In this document: positions 1 to 7,172 of the stretch, piece by piece | How positions within the stretch are numbered: the stretch's first letter is position 1 | Layout of the letters: each line of letters opens with the position of its first letter | Assembly: GCF_003596335.1 (NCBI RefSeq) | Contig: NZ_QZCH01000007.1 | Span: 1-64,000, forward strand | Source of the DNA: Motilimonas pumila | GTDB taxonomy: Bacteria; Pseudomonadota; Gammaproteobacteria; Enterobacterales; CBDFNC01 | Length of the DNA: 64,000 bases | Reading direction: 5' to 3' | Notes under the pieces: generated by a model | Told to the model about the DNA's origin: nothing | Database searches by the model: none | Seen by the model: the letters and a program-made list of their open reading frames with translations, nothing else | Made by a program: the position numbers and the translations under genes

Positions 1-2
1 TT

Positions 3-56
3 AAAAAAGCTGGTTGGTGCGATGATTATAGAGCGCAAGTCTTCTTTGGGCTATAA
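3..56 (+). pseudogene. ISAs1-family transposase, C-terminal end (cut by window start)
   Basis: Reading from base 3, the sequence encodes a 17-residue tail with the core GWCDDYRAQVFF before a TAA stop. The same tail, GWDDDYRAKVFF, ends the degraded transposase near 8.1 kb. There it is preceded by recognisable ISAs1-type transposase text such as NMALFRRF. Only the end of the gene is in the window, so I cannot say whether the upstream part is intact. The right inverted repeat follows within a few bases. Family assignment is by analogy with the second copy. Confidence 0.6.
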
Positions 57-60
57 ATTA

Positions 61-82
61 ACCAAAGTATGCTCGCGCCCTG
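61..82 (+). repeat. Right terminal inverted repeat of ISAs1-like element, copy 1
   Basis: The 22 bases ending in GCCCTG match 18 of 22 positions of the stretch at 8111-8132. Both lie just after a transposase C-terminus of the same type. Read on the minus strand the end begins CAGGGC, which fits ISAs1-family termini. The left end is outside the window, so a target duplication cannot be tested. Confidence 0.6.
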
Positions 83-137
83 TGGTTTGCGGCGGGTTCG
101 GTATTGCGTTGCTCAACCCTTAACAGGGCGTTAGAAC
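83..137 (+). repeat. 3' half of an integron attC-like recombination site, interrupted by an IS
   Basis: The segment reads as the right half of a VCR-type attC: a G/T-rich stretch, then GCGTTGCTCAACCC, then GGGCGTTAGAA. This ends in a GTTRRRY-type core (GTTAGAA, 130-136). The left half is missing because the inverted repeat of the ISAs1-like element abuts at base 82. A secreted-protein gene starts 9 bases after the core, as expected for a cassette. The resemblance to Vibrio cholerae repeats is from memory of the consensus, not from alignment. Confidence 0.6.
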
Positions 138-145
138 TCTTAATT

Positions 146-511
146 ATGCGTAAAACTACAGTATTAATACTCTTACTAATGAACTGGAATGCTATGGCTG
201 CTTACAATTTACATATCAAGCGTGAAAATGAAATTTTGGATTCTGAATGGTTAGCAATTTGCGCTCAAGATAAAACTTTAAGTGTTCAGCATGTGGCTAT
301 TGCAATTAACCCTCAGACCGGTGAAAAAATTGAAATATCTACTCCCAATAGCTGTGTATGGACTAGCCCTGCTTCGTGTAATAAATACTACTTCAGTTAC
401 TTTAATGGCAGAATTACCTTCGGTTCAGATGAAATACAAGTTAACAAAGCAAAAGAAATCGCAAAACTACTCAGGGCAAAAGTCGTAGGTGATGAAGGCG
501 AAGAGTATTAG
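146..511 (+). CDS. Small secreted protein of unknown function (cassette gene)
   Basis: The product is 121 residues. An upstream in-frame TTG exists at 104, but it lies inside the attC-like site, so I chose the ATG at 146. The first ~18 residues (MRKTTVLILLLMNWNAMA) form a signal peptide, with cleavage likely after AMA. The mature part has cysteines in LAICAQD, NSCVW and SCNKYY that could form disulfides. I recognise no domain. The gene fills the space between two attC-like sites and runs in the same direction as the next two genes, typical of an integron cassette. No promoter of its own is obvious. Confidence 0.6.
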   Translation: MRKTTVLILLLMNWNAMAAYNLHIKRENEILDSEWLAICAQDKTLSVQHVAIAINPQTGEKIEISTPNSCVWTSPASCNKYYFSYFNGRITFGSDEIQVNKAKEIAKLLRAKVVGDEGEEY

Positions 512-515
512 AAAT

Positions 516-608
516 ATAACAAGAGACTAAAGCAGGACTCGTAACCGTTGGCTAGGTTTCGCTTCGCTATAGATTTTAATCAATTGTTTACGTCCGCTAA
601 ATGCTAGG
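516..608 (+). repeat. Degenerate attC-like site
   Basis: The left half (ATAACAAGAGACTAAAGCAG, then GACTCGTAACCGTTGGC) resembles the start of VCR-type attC sites. The right end has GCTAGGC in place of the GTTRRRY core. The single core change and poor pairing of the arms suggest decay. It sits between the stop of the first cassette gene and the start of the methyltransferase gene, exactly where a site is expected. Confidence 0.4.
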
Positions 609-651
609 CTAAGTGCTATTCTCCCTTCTCTAAATTTTGTAGGTGTACAAG

Positions 652-1410
652 ATGTCAAAAATGTATACGAAACATGCTGTTAAGTATGCTGAAGTTGTAA
701 AAGGTAATATTTACAACGCATTGTTAGAACGACCGTCAACGATGAGTTTGCTGGACAACTTACAAGGTAAAGATGTCGTTGATATGGGCTGTGGTCCAGG
801 TGAGTATGCTCAATGGTTTCTCGAACAGTCAGTCAATCGATTGACTTGTATAGATATATCACAAGAGATGGTGGCTCTAGTTAAGAGCAAGTTCGGCTCC
901 AATGTTCACGCTTACTGCCAGAATATATCCCAAGGTTTACCCTTGGAGAAGGATAACAGTGCAGATGTGATAGTTTGCCCGTTGGTACTTCATTACGTTG
1001 AAGATTTAACGCCGGTTTTTGAGTCGGTTTATCGCATCTTGAAACCGAGTGGTTATATGGTTTTCTCTACTCATCACCCATTTGCTGACTTCGAATGTTC
1101 TGAATCAGGCAACTACTTTAGTCGTGAGCTTGTTGAAGAAGAGTGGAACACAGTTGGAACTCCGGTAAAAGTGCAATATTATCGCCGTTCATTAACTGAG
1201 ATCAGTGAAGCTATTACGCACTCTGGGCTACTGATATCAAAAATGAGTGAGGGGGTGATTGATGAAAAGGCAAAAGACTTGTCTGAATCAACCTACCGCC
1301 ACCTAAAGAATAACCCAAACTTTATATTCTTTAGGTGTGAAAAAGTGCGCACGTCACAAAGCAATGAAGTCTTATTCCATGCGCGCCAACTTGCTTACAT
1401 TCAAAAATAG
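652..1410 (+). CDS. Class I SAM-dependent methyltransferase (cassette gene)
   Basis: The product is 252 residues. I chose ATG 652 over GTG 643 because AGGTG sits 7 bases upstream of it. A Rossmann-fold methyltransferase core is visible: motif I VVDMGCGPGEYAQW near residues 43-56, an acidic strand end CIDIS, a motif with CPLVLHYVED, and ILKPSGYMVFSTHHPF after it. This is the methyltransferase-11/UbiE type that acts on small molecules; the substrate cannot be read from sequence. It lies in the cassette-like array between decayed attC-like sites and ahead of a phosphotransferase-like gene. The two may be independent cassettes rather than a pathway. Confidence 0.85.
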   Translation: MSKMYTKHAVKYAEVVKGNIYNALLERPSTMSLLDNLQGKDVVDMGCGPGEYAQWFLEQSVNRLTCIDISQEMVALVKSKFGSNVHAYCQNISQGLPLEKDNSADVIVCPLVLHYVEDLTPVFESVYRILKPSGYMVFSTHHPFADFECSESGNYFSRELVEEEWNTVGTPVKVQYYRRSLTEISEAITHSGLLISKMSEGVIDEKAKDLSESTYRHLKNNPNFIFFRCEKVRTSQSNEVLFHARQLAYIQK

Positions 1411-1444
1411 CACGCGTAAGTCACCGCTTAAGGCGGCGTGAGTT
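1411..1444 (+). repeat. Truncated attC-like 3' arm between cassette genes
   Basis: GCGTAAGTCACCGCTTAAGG followed by CGGCGTGAG resembles the last ~30 bases of VCR-type attC sites, with GTGAGTT where GTTRRRY would be. CCGCTTAAGGCGG is also a short hairpin. No left arm is visible, because the methyltransferase stop codon directly precedes it. Confidence 0.35.
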
Positions 1445-1459
1445 ACACAGGGAGGTATT

Positions 1460-2233
1460 GTGGAAGCATTATCAGGCGGCAGAGAGTCTGCCATATATCG
1501 AGATGGTGAAGTTGTCTATCGACCACTACAGCCGTGGAGCGCTACCATTCACCTGATTTTGGCGCACCTTGAACAAGCAAACGTAAAGGAAAGCCCCAAG
1601 TTTCTTGGTCTCAATCAAGGGCAAGAAATGTTAAGTTTTGTTGCCGGTAATACCTACAATTATCCGTTAATCGGTGCAATTGCAACAGATGAAGCACTTA
1701 TTTCAGCGGGTAAGTTACTACGTAAAATCCATGACTCGAGTGTTTCATTTATAGAGCAACTTGATGTCAATGCACACCCATGGATGTTAGCGCCAAGAGA
1801 GCCATTTGAGGTGATCTGTCATGGTGATTTCACCCCATACAACGTTGCCTTACTAGAAAATACAGTTGTAGGCGTGTTTGACTTTGACACCGCGCATCCA
1901 GCCCCAAGAATATGGGATTTAGCCTATTCAGTTTATTGTTGGTCGCCTTTCAAAACAGACAGCAATGACAAGCTAGGAACAATCGCAGATCAGGTGGCCA
2001 GAGCTAAGTTGTTCTGCGACAGTTACGGTGCAACTGAAACACAAAGGGCGCAATTAGCTGACGCCATGGTTTTACGGTTACAGGCTTTAGTCACTTTTAT
2101 GCGGGGAGAAGCCGAAAGGGGTAATGAATCATTTGCTGAAAACATAGAGCAAGGACATCTTCAAGCTTACTTAAATGACATTGTATATATCACTGAAAAT
2201 AAGCAAAAAATTAAGAGCTCTTTGGGCAATTAA
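1460..2233 (+). CDS. Aminoglycoside phosphotransferase (APH)-family kinase-like protein
   Basis: The product is 257 residues with a GTG start at 1460, fixed by GGGAGG four bases upstream. The APH/choline-kinase fold is recognisable from the catalytic loop CHGDFTPYN (about residues 120-128) and the metal-binding segment VFDFDTAHPAPRIWDLAY (about 138-155), which stands in for the DFG motif. The short N-lobe (GGRESAIYRDGEVVYRP) is consistent with this family. Members phosphorylate aminoglycosides, homoserine, choline or other small molecules. The cassette setting makes antibiotic or metabolite modification a fair guess, but no subfamily can be assigned. The following attC-like element supports cassette origin. 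Confidence 0.75.
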   Translation: MEALSGGRESAIYRDGEVVYRPLQPWSATIHLILAHLEQANVKESPKFLGLNQGQEMLSFVAGNTYNYPLIGAIATDEALISAGKLLRKIHDSSVSFIEQLDVNAHPWMLAPREPFEVICHGDFTPYNVALLENTVVGVFDFDTAHPAPRIWDLAYSVYCWSPFKTDSNDKLGTIADQVARAKLFCDSYGATETQRAQLADAMVLRLQALVTFMRGEAERGNESFAENIEQGHLQAYLNDIVYITENKQKIKSSLGN

Positions 2234-2326
2234 CAATAGTATGTTAGCGTGATTTTCAACCCTTGGCGTTTTCGCCTCGCTCAAGTATGGCCAAGGGCTG
2301 CCCACGCCTTAATGTGGCGCTATGTG
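2233..2326 (+). repeat. attC-like site downstream of the APH-like gene
   Basis: The ~94-bp imperfect palindrome has an outer pair (TTAGCGTG with CACGCCTTAA), an inner perfect 8-bp pair CCCTTGGC (2260-2267) with GCCAAGGG (2290-2297), and a VCR-like inner box TCAACCCTTGGCGTTT. The terminal core is GCTATGT rather than GTTATGT. It resembles a decayed VCR-type attC and would mark the end of this cassette. Confidence 0.5.
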
Positions 2327-2526
2327 ACATAGAGTAACGCATGGTATTAAACACTCAGGCTAAGCTGTCGAAGTATCTTGAGGAAAATCAGATGACTTGT
2401 GTTCTCAATAACACGCAGTGGTAATCCTTGTTTGAAGAACTAAAAGAAATCAATAACGGATTGATTTGCAACCAAAAGCCCTCGATGGAGCAGGGCCCAG
2501 TCCAGATAACTGGGAATGGCACCAGG
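2327..2526. other. Intergenic stretch with no supported gene
   Basis: A 27-codon reading frame from ATG 2341 lacks a ribosome site and any recognisable similarity. I see no convincing gene here. The stretch may be the remains of a further cassette. Confidence 0.3.
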
Positions 2527-2754
2527 TTACAAGCTATCTTTGGGCTCGCCGCGAAAACACTTAATACAGCCCAGCGAAAAGCCCAGCATACTCGTGCGGC
2601 CGGCTTCAGTCATCACCCAAGGACGTTGGATAAAAGGCGGCTGGTGGCGCACATGCTGAAAGTGACCGCATGCAAGCTCAGCCACCCAGTCGTGTTTTTC
2701 GTCTAAGTGATAACCACAAATGGCTTGTGGAATGGCATCTTTGTGTGTTGGCAT
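2527..2754 (-). CDS. DUF3565 family protein
   Basis: The product is 75 residues. It matches my memory of DUF3565 proteins: AICGYHLDEKHDWVAELACGH, then QHVRHQPPFIQRPWVMTEAGR, then a C-terminal CIKC pair. The conserved Cys/His pattern (CGH, HVRH, CxxC) suggests metal binding, but no function is established. The gene is free-standing on the minus strand, opposite to the cassette genes. It marks the point where the cassette-like order ends. Confidence 0.8.
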   Translation of the reverse strand: MPTHKDAIPQAICGYHLDEKHDWVAELACGHFQHVRHQPPFIQRPWVMTEAGRTSMLGFSLGCIKCFRGEPKDSL

Positions 2755-2945
2755 TTTGACTTCTGGTTATCCTACCGTGATCTGGTATTGTACTTCGAGG
2801 TGAAAGCCTTCGTTGTTACATACTCTGAAGAGCATGTTCGACAGAGCCTTCGGTTTTAGCCCTAGGTTTTGAAATATCTTGTTTGCCTAATGGTAGAGAG
2901 TGCAAACTGGCTTGGCGCTGTCAGCTGACCTAGTCGGCCAAAGAT
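2755..2945. other. Intergenic stretch, no gene seen
   Basis: Nothing coding is supported. It contains AAAGCCTTCGTTGTTACA (about 2803-2820), which has a near copy at 3784-3799. This may be a trace of a dispersed repeat. Confidence 0.25.
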
Positions 2946-2968
2946 AGGCGTGAAGCCTATTCACGCCT
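2946..2968 (-). terminator. Hairpin terminator downstream of the membrane methyltransferase
   Basis: A 9-bp perfect stem AGGCGTGAA / TTCACGCCT with a 5-base loop lies 13 bases beyond the stop of the minus-strand gene. On the minus strand a modest T-rich tail (ATCTTT) follows. Confidence 0.5.
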
Positions 2969-2980
2969 TGGCTTTTGTGG

Positions 2981-3619
2981 TTATACCCAGCGCCGCACCG
3001 TGGTTTTATAGTGACGGTATTCTTGGGTAAATGCTTGTTCAAGGTGGTGCTCTTCTACCAAGGTTTGGCGATAAAGCGTGCTCCAACCAATTACAAGGCA
3101 AACGAGGGTAAAGACCGAAGGCAGCGCCAAGAAAAAGCCAAGTTGCGCCAGTGCCACGCACACAAACATGGGGTTACGTGAATAGCGATAGAGGCCCGTT
3201 TGGATCAAGCGAACCGGGCCGCGAGGGTCTACCCCTGAGCGCCAAATTGTCCCCATTTTCCAGTGCACTACAGCTGTGATGGCAAATCCTACGGTTAATA
3301 AAACGAATCCTAAGCATTGAATGAGTGGCTGTATTAATGGCGCTATAATGCCTAAATATTGATCCCAGTGAGGCGCAAATAATCGGCCCACGCAAATGAA
3401 CCAGATTGCCGCTCTAAAGCTTTTAAAGAGCATGTGATTCCACCAACTTGCGCTAAATCGTTGGCCTGGGAAAATAACTTCTCCGCTGCTGACCTGGGGC
3501 TTTATTAATATAATGCGTGCGGTATAAAACACCGCGACAAAAGTAAAGAAAGCGGCTAAATATAGTCGGCTGAAAGCGAGGACCTCCGCGCTCAGTGGGC
3601 TAAGGTGTGTCATGAGCAT
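2981..3619 (-). CDS. Isoprenylcysteine/phospholipid methyltransferase (ICMT/PEMT)-type membrane protein
   Basis: The product is 212 residues with about four or five hydrophobic segments. The C-terminal half carries the ICMT/PEMT signature: GPVRLIQTGLYRYSRNPMFV, then a conserved EE pair in LVEEHHLEQAF, then EYRHYKTTVRRWV. The RHPxY-like box is RNPMF here, the variant found in bacterial members. Such proteins use S-adenosylmethionine to methylate lipids or small acceptors at the inner membrane; the substrate is unknown. Starts at 3619 and 3613 are both possible. It stands alone before a terminator. Confidence 0.8.
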   Translation of the reverse strand: MLMTHLSPLSAEVLAFSRLYLAAFFTFVAVFYTARIILIKPQVSSGEVIFPGQRFSASWWNHMLFKSFRAAIWFICVGRLFAPHWDQYLGIIAPLIQPLIQCLGFVLLTVGFAITAVVHWKMGTIWRSGVDPRGPVRLIQTGLYRYSRNPMFVCVALAQLGFFLALPSVFTLVCLVIGWSTLYRQTLVEEHHLEQAFTQEYRHYKTTVRRWV

Positions 3620-3823
3620 AAACCTGGCTGAATGAACCGCGTTACCCGCACCGCCGTGTTGCTGGCCTTGTTGCTGATTGTGCCTGCCTTGATGTGAACC
3701 TCCTTGTTGGTCGCTAATCTATTTCGATAAGCTTGCCGATAAGGTATCACAAACCGCCATTTTTTGTTCATTGCGAGCCTGCAAAAGCCTTCGTTACACA
3801 TTTTATTCACTGTTGGCTAGGTG
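3620..3823. other. Intergenic stretch with a doubtful 66-codon minus-strand frame
   Basis: A minus-strand frame at 3610-3810 overlaps the neighbouring start and has a basic, repeat-like composition. It contains AAAGCCTTCGTTACACAT, close to a copy at 2803. I think this is repeat-derived rather than a gene. Confidence 0.3.
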
Positions 3824-4717
3824 CTATTTAGGGACTGAGCTGAGCACTTTGGCTTCTGACGCTTTGCCTATGTCGATTGCTAAAACGTAAGGTTCATATC
3901 TGAGGAGTCCTGCTTGATAAAGGCTGGCTAAAGGCTGTTTATCAACTACCCACACAATAGAGCCTTGATCAGTGGATGCAAACTGTATAAATCGGCTGCG
4001 GCGCTGTTCTTGTTGGGCCACTTTATTTAGCAAGTCGAGCACTGCCACGACATCATACCAATCGCCATAATTTTGCGCCTGTTGTTGATAGCGATGGCCA
4101 TTAACTTCTGCAAAAAGCTGGTAGGGCTGGCGGTCTGACGATGAGTATGGCGGTGCAACTTCTTCAAATTTAACATCGCTTAAGTCGGTATGTTTGGCCA
4201 GCATATGCAATAAGCCATCATGCTCATTGGGGAAAAAGCCGGTCTCGGTGTCAAACCAAGCGACGGCGGCCAATGATGACAAGTAATCACTGGCGGTTAT
4301 CGCATATTCGGGAGAGGGCAATTGTTGCCAGTTATGAGCAAGCAAGCCAAGCGAGGACAAATAGTCGAGTAATTGACCCGGTTGAGGATAAAGGTGCATG
4401 GCTGCAATCAGCTCTGGTAAATCAGAGTTGGGCACCAATTTTATCGGCCAGTCAGCCATAATAGTCGCTTCTGCGACGGCCTCAGCCCGGTTGGTGCGGG
4501 CTAATTCGCGCAAACAATAAGCGACATCTTGCTGCTTTTTACCCTCAGAAAGGCTGCGTTGCCAACCGGCGCACTTGCCTTGTGCGGGCGGGTGATTCTT
4601 CAGACCGTTGTCTTTGTGATGGGTATTCAAGGTAGGGTTATCACTGCAGGCAATAAGCCCAATTCCCACTGCCAACAGGCAAAGGCTACGACGGAGCGGG
4701 ACTATATTCATGGTCAT
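3824..4717 (-). CDS. Predicted lipoprotein of unknown function
   Basis: The product is 297 residues. The N-terminus MTMNIVPLRRSLCLLAVGIG leads to a lipobox LIAC at about residues 21-24, so the mature protein should be lipid-anchored at Cys24. The +2 residue is Ser, which favours the outer membrane by the usual rule. I recognise no domain. It is acidic and Gln/Tyr-rich in the middle. It follows a 66-residue membrane protein gene with only two bases between them, so they are probably co-transcribed and translationally coupled. ATG 4711 is an alternative start. Confidence 0.75.
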   Translation of the reverse strand: MTMNIVPLRRSLCLLAVGIGLIACSDNPTLNTHHKDNGLKNHPPAQGKCAGWQRSLSEGKKQQDVAYCLRELARTNRAEAVAEATIMADWPIKLVPNSDLPELIAAMHLYPQPGQLLDYLSSLGLLAHNWQQLPSPEYAITASDYLSSLAAVAWFDTETGFFPNEHDGLLHMLAKHTDLSDVKFEEVAPPYSSSDRQPYQLFAEVNGHRYQQQAQNYGDWYDVVAVLDLLNKVAQQEQRRSRFIQFASTDQGSIVWVVDKQPLASLYQAGLLRYEPYVLAIDIGKASEAKVLSSVPK

Positions 4718-4719
4718 GC

Positions 4720-4920
4720 TTACACTGCTGTTGAGAAATGGAATAGGGTAAACACAAACAAGGTGAGCATGGTAAAGCCGATCACTTTTTGAGATTGGCG
4801 AATATCATCGATTTCTGCTTCAGATTTGTGTGCCATGCTGGTAGGGGTAAAACGGTTAAAGCCAATTAATAAGGTATAAATTGCGACGAGAGGAGAGAGG
4901 GTTAAAATGATTAAGGTCAT
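4720..4920 (-). CDS. Small two-segment membrane protein, unknown
   Basis: The product is 66 residues with one hydrophobic segment near the N-terminus (LIILTLSPLVAIYTLLIGF) and one at the C-terminus (VIGFTMLTLFVFTLFHF). A charged 20-residue loop (HKSEAEIDDIRQSQ) joins them. No family is recognised. Its stop is two bases before the start of the lipoprotein gene, which suggests a two-gene unit acting at the envelope. Confidence 0.6.
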   Translation of the reverse strand: MTLIILTLSPLVAIYTLLIGFNRFTPTSMAHKSEAEIDDIRQSQKVIGFTMLTLFVFTLFHFSTAV

Positions 4921-5091
4921 TGGCTTATCTCAATAAATAGGATGAAAATACAGTATTAAGTAGCGTCAATTTTTTATCAATGAGCGAGTGTGAAACTTGT
5001 GCTCTTGCCAATTTTTTTATAAGCGGCTTTTTATAATTGAAATTGACCATTTTTATGATGGCAGCAGCGCGTAATGCTTCAGGCAATGGCG
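4921..5091. promoter_or_regulatory. AT-rich intergenic region upstream of the 66-residue protein gene
   Basis: This must carry the promoter of the minus-strand pair. I cannot pick a convincing -35/-10 set. Confidence 0.25.
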
Positions 5092-5814
5092 TTAAGATAG
5101 GGGGCTCACGCTATGAATGACCATATAAGTAAAACCACTGTCATCTTTGGTACGGTATGCGCCAATGGCGTTGAGGTGTTTTGCCATTACCGCGGTCATT
5201 TCCCAGCCATCTGTTTCATCGGCCGGCCAAATAGCGGCTTCTAAGGCCAAAAAGCTATTGGCTTCTCCCAGTTGTTGTAGCGCTTTAGATTGTGCTTTTA
5301 TATTGCTAAGTAATGAGGTGTTGGCCCATGCCCACATCCATGTATTCGACTTGGATGAAATACTGCCTGAAAAGCTGACTTGGGCCGCGAGTTGCTGTTG
5401 ACCATTCAAACTGAAAATTAAGTGTTCACTGGCTTGATCCCAGTCCCATCTGTCGTATTGATTTAAGTCATGGCGGGCAATAAGGTCAGCTTGTTTATGT
5501 TGTAAGTAGTGAAAGCTGTCACGAACTAATTGGTGATAAGCCGCATCATCTTGACGCCAATTAGCTTGCCTTGCGCTGTGGTAGCAATGGCTACAATGAG
5601 CGGAAAAAGCAGCAAAATCCTCAGCAATTTGGTTCCACTCCCCTTGTTGCATCAACACTTCTAAGCACTTATCGCACCATGCATCCGGGTACAACACATC
5701 AGGGCTCTCTTCGTCATAAGCGGTATTAAAGCCAGCTTGCTTTGCGGCGATCAGGTGCTGACATAAGTAGGTGACTTGTTGAGAGTGTGGCTGATGGCAA
5801 CCTGAGCAAGACAT
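5092..5814 (-). CDS. DUF6882 family protein with Cys-rich N-terminal extension
   Basis: The product is 240 residues from ATG 5814, chosen because AAAGG lies 8 bases upstream; a longer frame to 5871 lacks this. The C-terminal half has features I associate with DUF6882: NTWMWAWANTSLL, a middle WEMTAVMAKHLNAIGAYRT and a final beta strand. The N-terminal ~90 residues contain CSGC, CDKC and CSHC pairs with nearby His residues, suggesting one or two bound zinc ions. That extension is unusual to me. Function is unknown; some DUF6882 proteins sit with toxin-immunity genes, but no toxin is next to this one. Confidence 0.65.
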   Translation of the reverse strand: MSCSGCHQPHSQQVTYLCQHLIAAKQAGFNTAYDEESPDVLYPDAWCDKCLEVLMQQGEWNQIAEDFAAFSAHCSHCYHSARQANWRQDDAAYHQLVRDSFHYLQHKQADLIARHDLNQYDRWDWDQASEHLIFSLNGQQQLAAQVSFSGSISSKSNTWMWAWANTSLLSNIKAQSKALQQLGEANSFLALEAAIWPADETDGWEMTAVMAKHLNAIGAYRTKDDSGFTYMVIHSVSPLS

Positions 5815-5935
5815 GAATGAACCTTTGCGTAAATTGGGGTTGAGACATCTTAGCAAGATATAAAGCCGCAAGGTTGATGAAGCTACAAGAATTTGATTCG
5901 CGATCGCATTTTGTTACCGCTTTGACAAGGCATCA

Positions 5936-6592
5936 TTAGACGGTTTTTCTGAATATGCGGTAAACCAGCGCCATGAGGCCACAAATGCTCGCCGGTAATA
6001 ATAGTGCATTGACGCCAAAGGACTTAAATAAACCAGCGCCAAGGGCACCGCCAATGATAAAACCGCTGATAATACACAAAAACAGCTTGGCTTTGCGCTT
6101 GTCTAGGCCTTCGCCTTTTAAGTACTTGCCTAACATTATGCCTAAATCGGTAAAAATGCCGGTAACGTGAGTGGTTCTTATAATGGCGCCGCTATAGGTG
6201 GTGGCGAGTGCATTTTGTAAACCGCACGCCGCCGAAGCCAAAAAATGACCGTAGATGCTGCCTGAATTCAGCTGCCACAATGCCGCAAACAATAACAGAG
6301 ACTCTAACATTAAAGCCGTATCATAATGTCTGCCTAGTTTTAAGCTGGCACTCGATAGCAGCAACCCGGCCATAGCCGCGCCAATCACAAAAGACAGCAG
6401 CACGCCTAAGAGATGCCATATCAGAGTGGTGTTTTGAGTTATGACTTGCGCGCCCAGTAAAGTGGCGGTGCCGGATAAATGGGACACAGACTGATGCTCA
6501 AAACTCAATAAGCCAATTGCATTTATAAAACCGGCGATAAACGCCAATAACCACGCCCCTGTTTCTACCCATTTTGGAAGTGTTGAGATCAA
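5936..6592 (-). CDS. YoaK/DUF1275 family membrane protein
   Basis: The product is 218 residues with about six hydrophobic segments. The family's first-segment signature FIAGFINAIGLLSFEHQSVSH is clear, followed by HLSGTATLLG and the central GLQNALATTYSGAIIRTTHVTG, where the T-H-x-T-G motif is typical. The start is TTG at 6592, supported by AAAGGA 8 bases upstream; there is no better ATG. DUF1275 proteins are poorly characterised inner-membrane proteins. The gene lies 21 bases after an HPP-family gene on the same strand and is probably co-transcribed with it under the TetR operator. Confidence 0.85.
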   Translation of the reverse strand: MISTLPKWVETGAWLLAFIAGFINAIGLLSFEHQSVSHLSGTATLLGAQVITQNTTLIWHLLGVLLSFVIGAAMAGLLLSSASLKLGRHYDTALMLESLLLFAALWQLNSGSIYGHFLASAACGLQNALATTYSGAIIRTTHVTGIFTDLGIMLGKYLKGEGLDKRKAKLFLCIISGFIIGGALGAGLFKSFGVNALLLPASICGLMALVYRIFRKTV

Positions 6593-6613
6593 AGATGGTT
6601 TCCTTTGTAAAAA

Positions 6614-7075
6614 TTAAACGGGTTCACCATTGCACCAGCGTTTAAGTATAACCTGCATTATTTTTCCCACTACTACGATGAGTATGGCGCCAAGCAATAC
6701 TGGCGTGAACAAAAAGGTCCAACTTTGGCCAGAAAGCATGATCAGCATGGGGTTCGCTCCCGCCGGCGGGTGAGTGGTGTTACTGAGAAACATGGCGGCA
6801 ACGGCTAAGCCGGTTGCTAACGCTAAGGTGAAAGGCGTAACGGTCAAGTATTGTACGAAGGCGATGCCGATGGCGGCGGTAATAAGGTGACCCCAAATGA
6901 CATTTTTTGGTTGTGCCAACGGACTTTTCGGCAATCCAAAAACCAGTACGGTAGAGGCGCCAAACGGTGCCATCACCAAAGCCACTTGGCTAAGGTTTGC
7001 CTCGATAGCGGACAACGCAAAAATGGCTAAAAAGGCGCCGAAGCCAGCAGTGAGAGCAATAACGGATGTTTTCAT
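6614..7075 (-). CDS. HPP family membrane protein
   Basis: The product is 153 residues with four predicted membrane segments. The defining motif THPPAGANPML is present at about residues 100-110. AGAGGA lies a few bases upstream of ATG 7075. Some HPP proteins are implicated in nitrite transport in plastids and cyanobacteria, but bacterial members are mostly uncharacterised, so I do not assign a substrate. It is the first gene of a minus-strand pair with the DUF1275 gene. It faces a TetR-type repressor across two inverted repeats, which points to inducible expression. Confidence 0.9.
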   Translation of the reverse strand: MKTSVIALTAGFGAFLAIFALSAIEANLSQVALVMAPFGASTVLVFGLPKSPLAQPKNVIWGHLITAAIGIAFVQYLTVTPFTLALATGLAVAAMFLSNTTHPPAGANPMLIMLSGQSWTFLFTPVLLGAILIVVVGKIMQVILKRWCNGEPV

Positions 7076-7094
7076 GGGTTTCCTCTTTATGAAA

Positions 7095-7112
7095 GTAGAC
7101 CGACTTGTCTAC
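7095..7112. promoter_or_regulatory. Probable TetR operator, site 1
   Basis: GTAGAC-CGACTT-GTCTAC is an exact 6-bp inverted repeat with a 6-base spacer. It lies between the divergent HPP and TetR genes and matches the half-site of site 2. The form recalls NemR-type TAGAC...GTCTA operators. Confidence 0.7.
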
Positions 7113-7121
7113 CTCTTGATT

Positions 7122-7139
7122 GTAGACAGACTGGTCTCC
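7122..7139. promoter_or_regulatory. Probable TetR operator, site 2
   Basis: GTAGAC-AGACTG-GTCTCC repeats the half-sites of the first operator 27 bases away, with a 5-of-6 right arm. Occupying both sites would cover both divergent promoters. Confidence 0.65.
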
Positions 7140-7172
7140 TTTTGTCAATATGGCAATTAAAGGAGCACATTT

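Noticed and set aside
2341-2424. 27-codon frame after the attC-like site
   Set aside because: Too short, without a ribosome site or recognisable similarity.
2428-2706. Plus-strand 92-codon frame opposite the DUF3565 gene
   Set aside because: The minus-strand DUF3565 motifs are clear; the plus frame is its shadow and has no good start.
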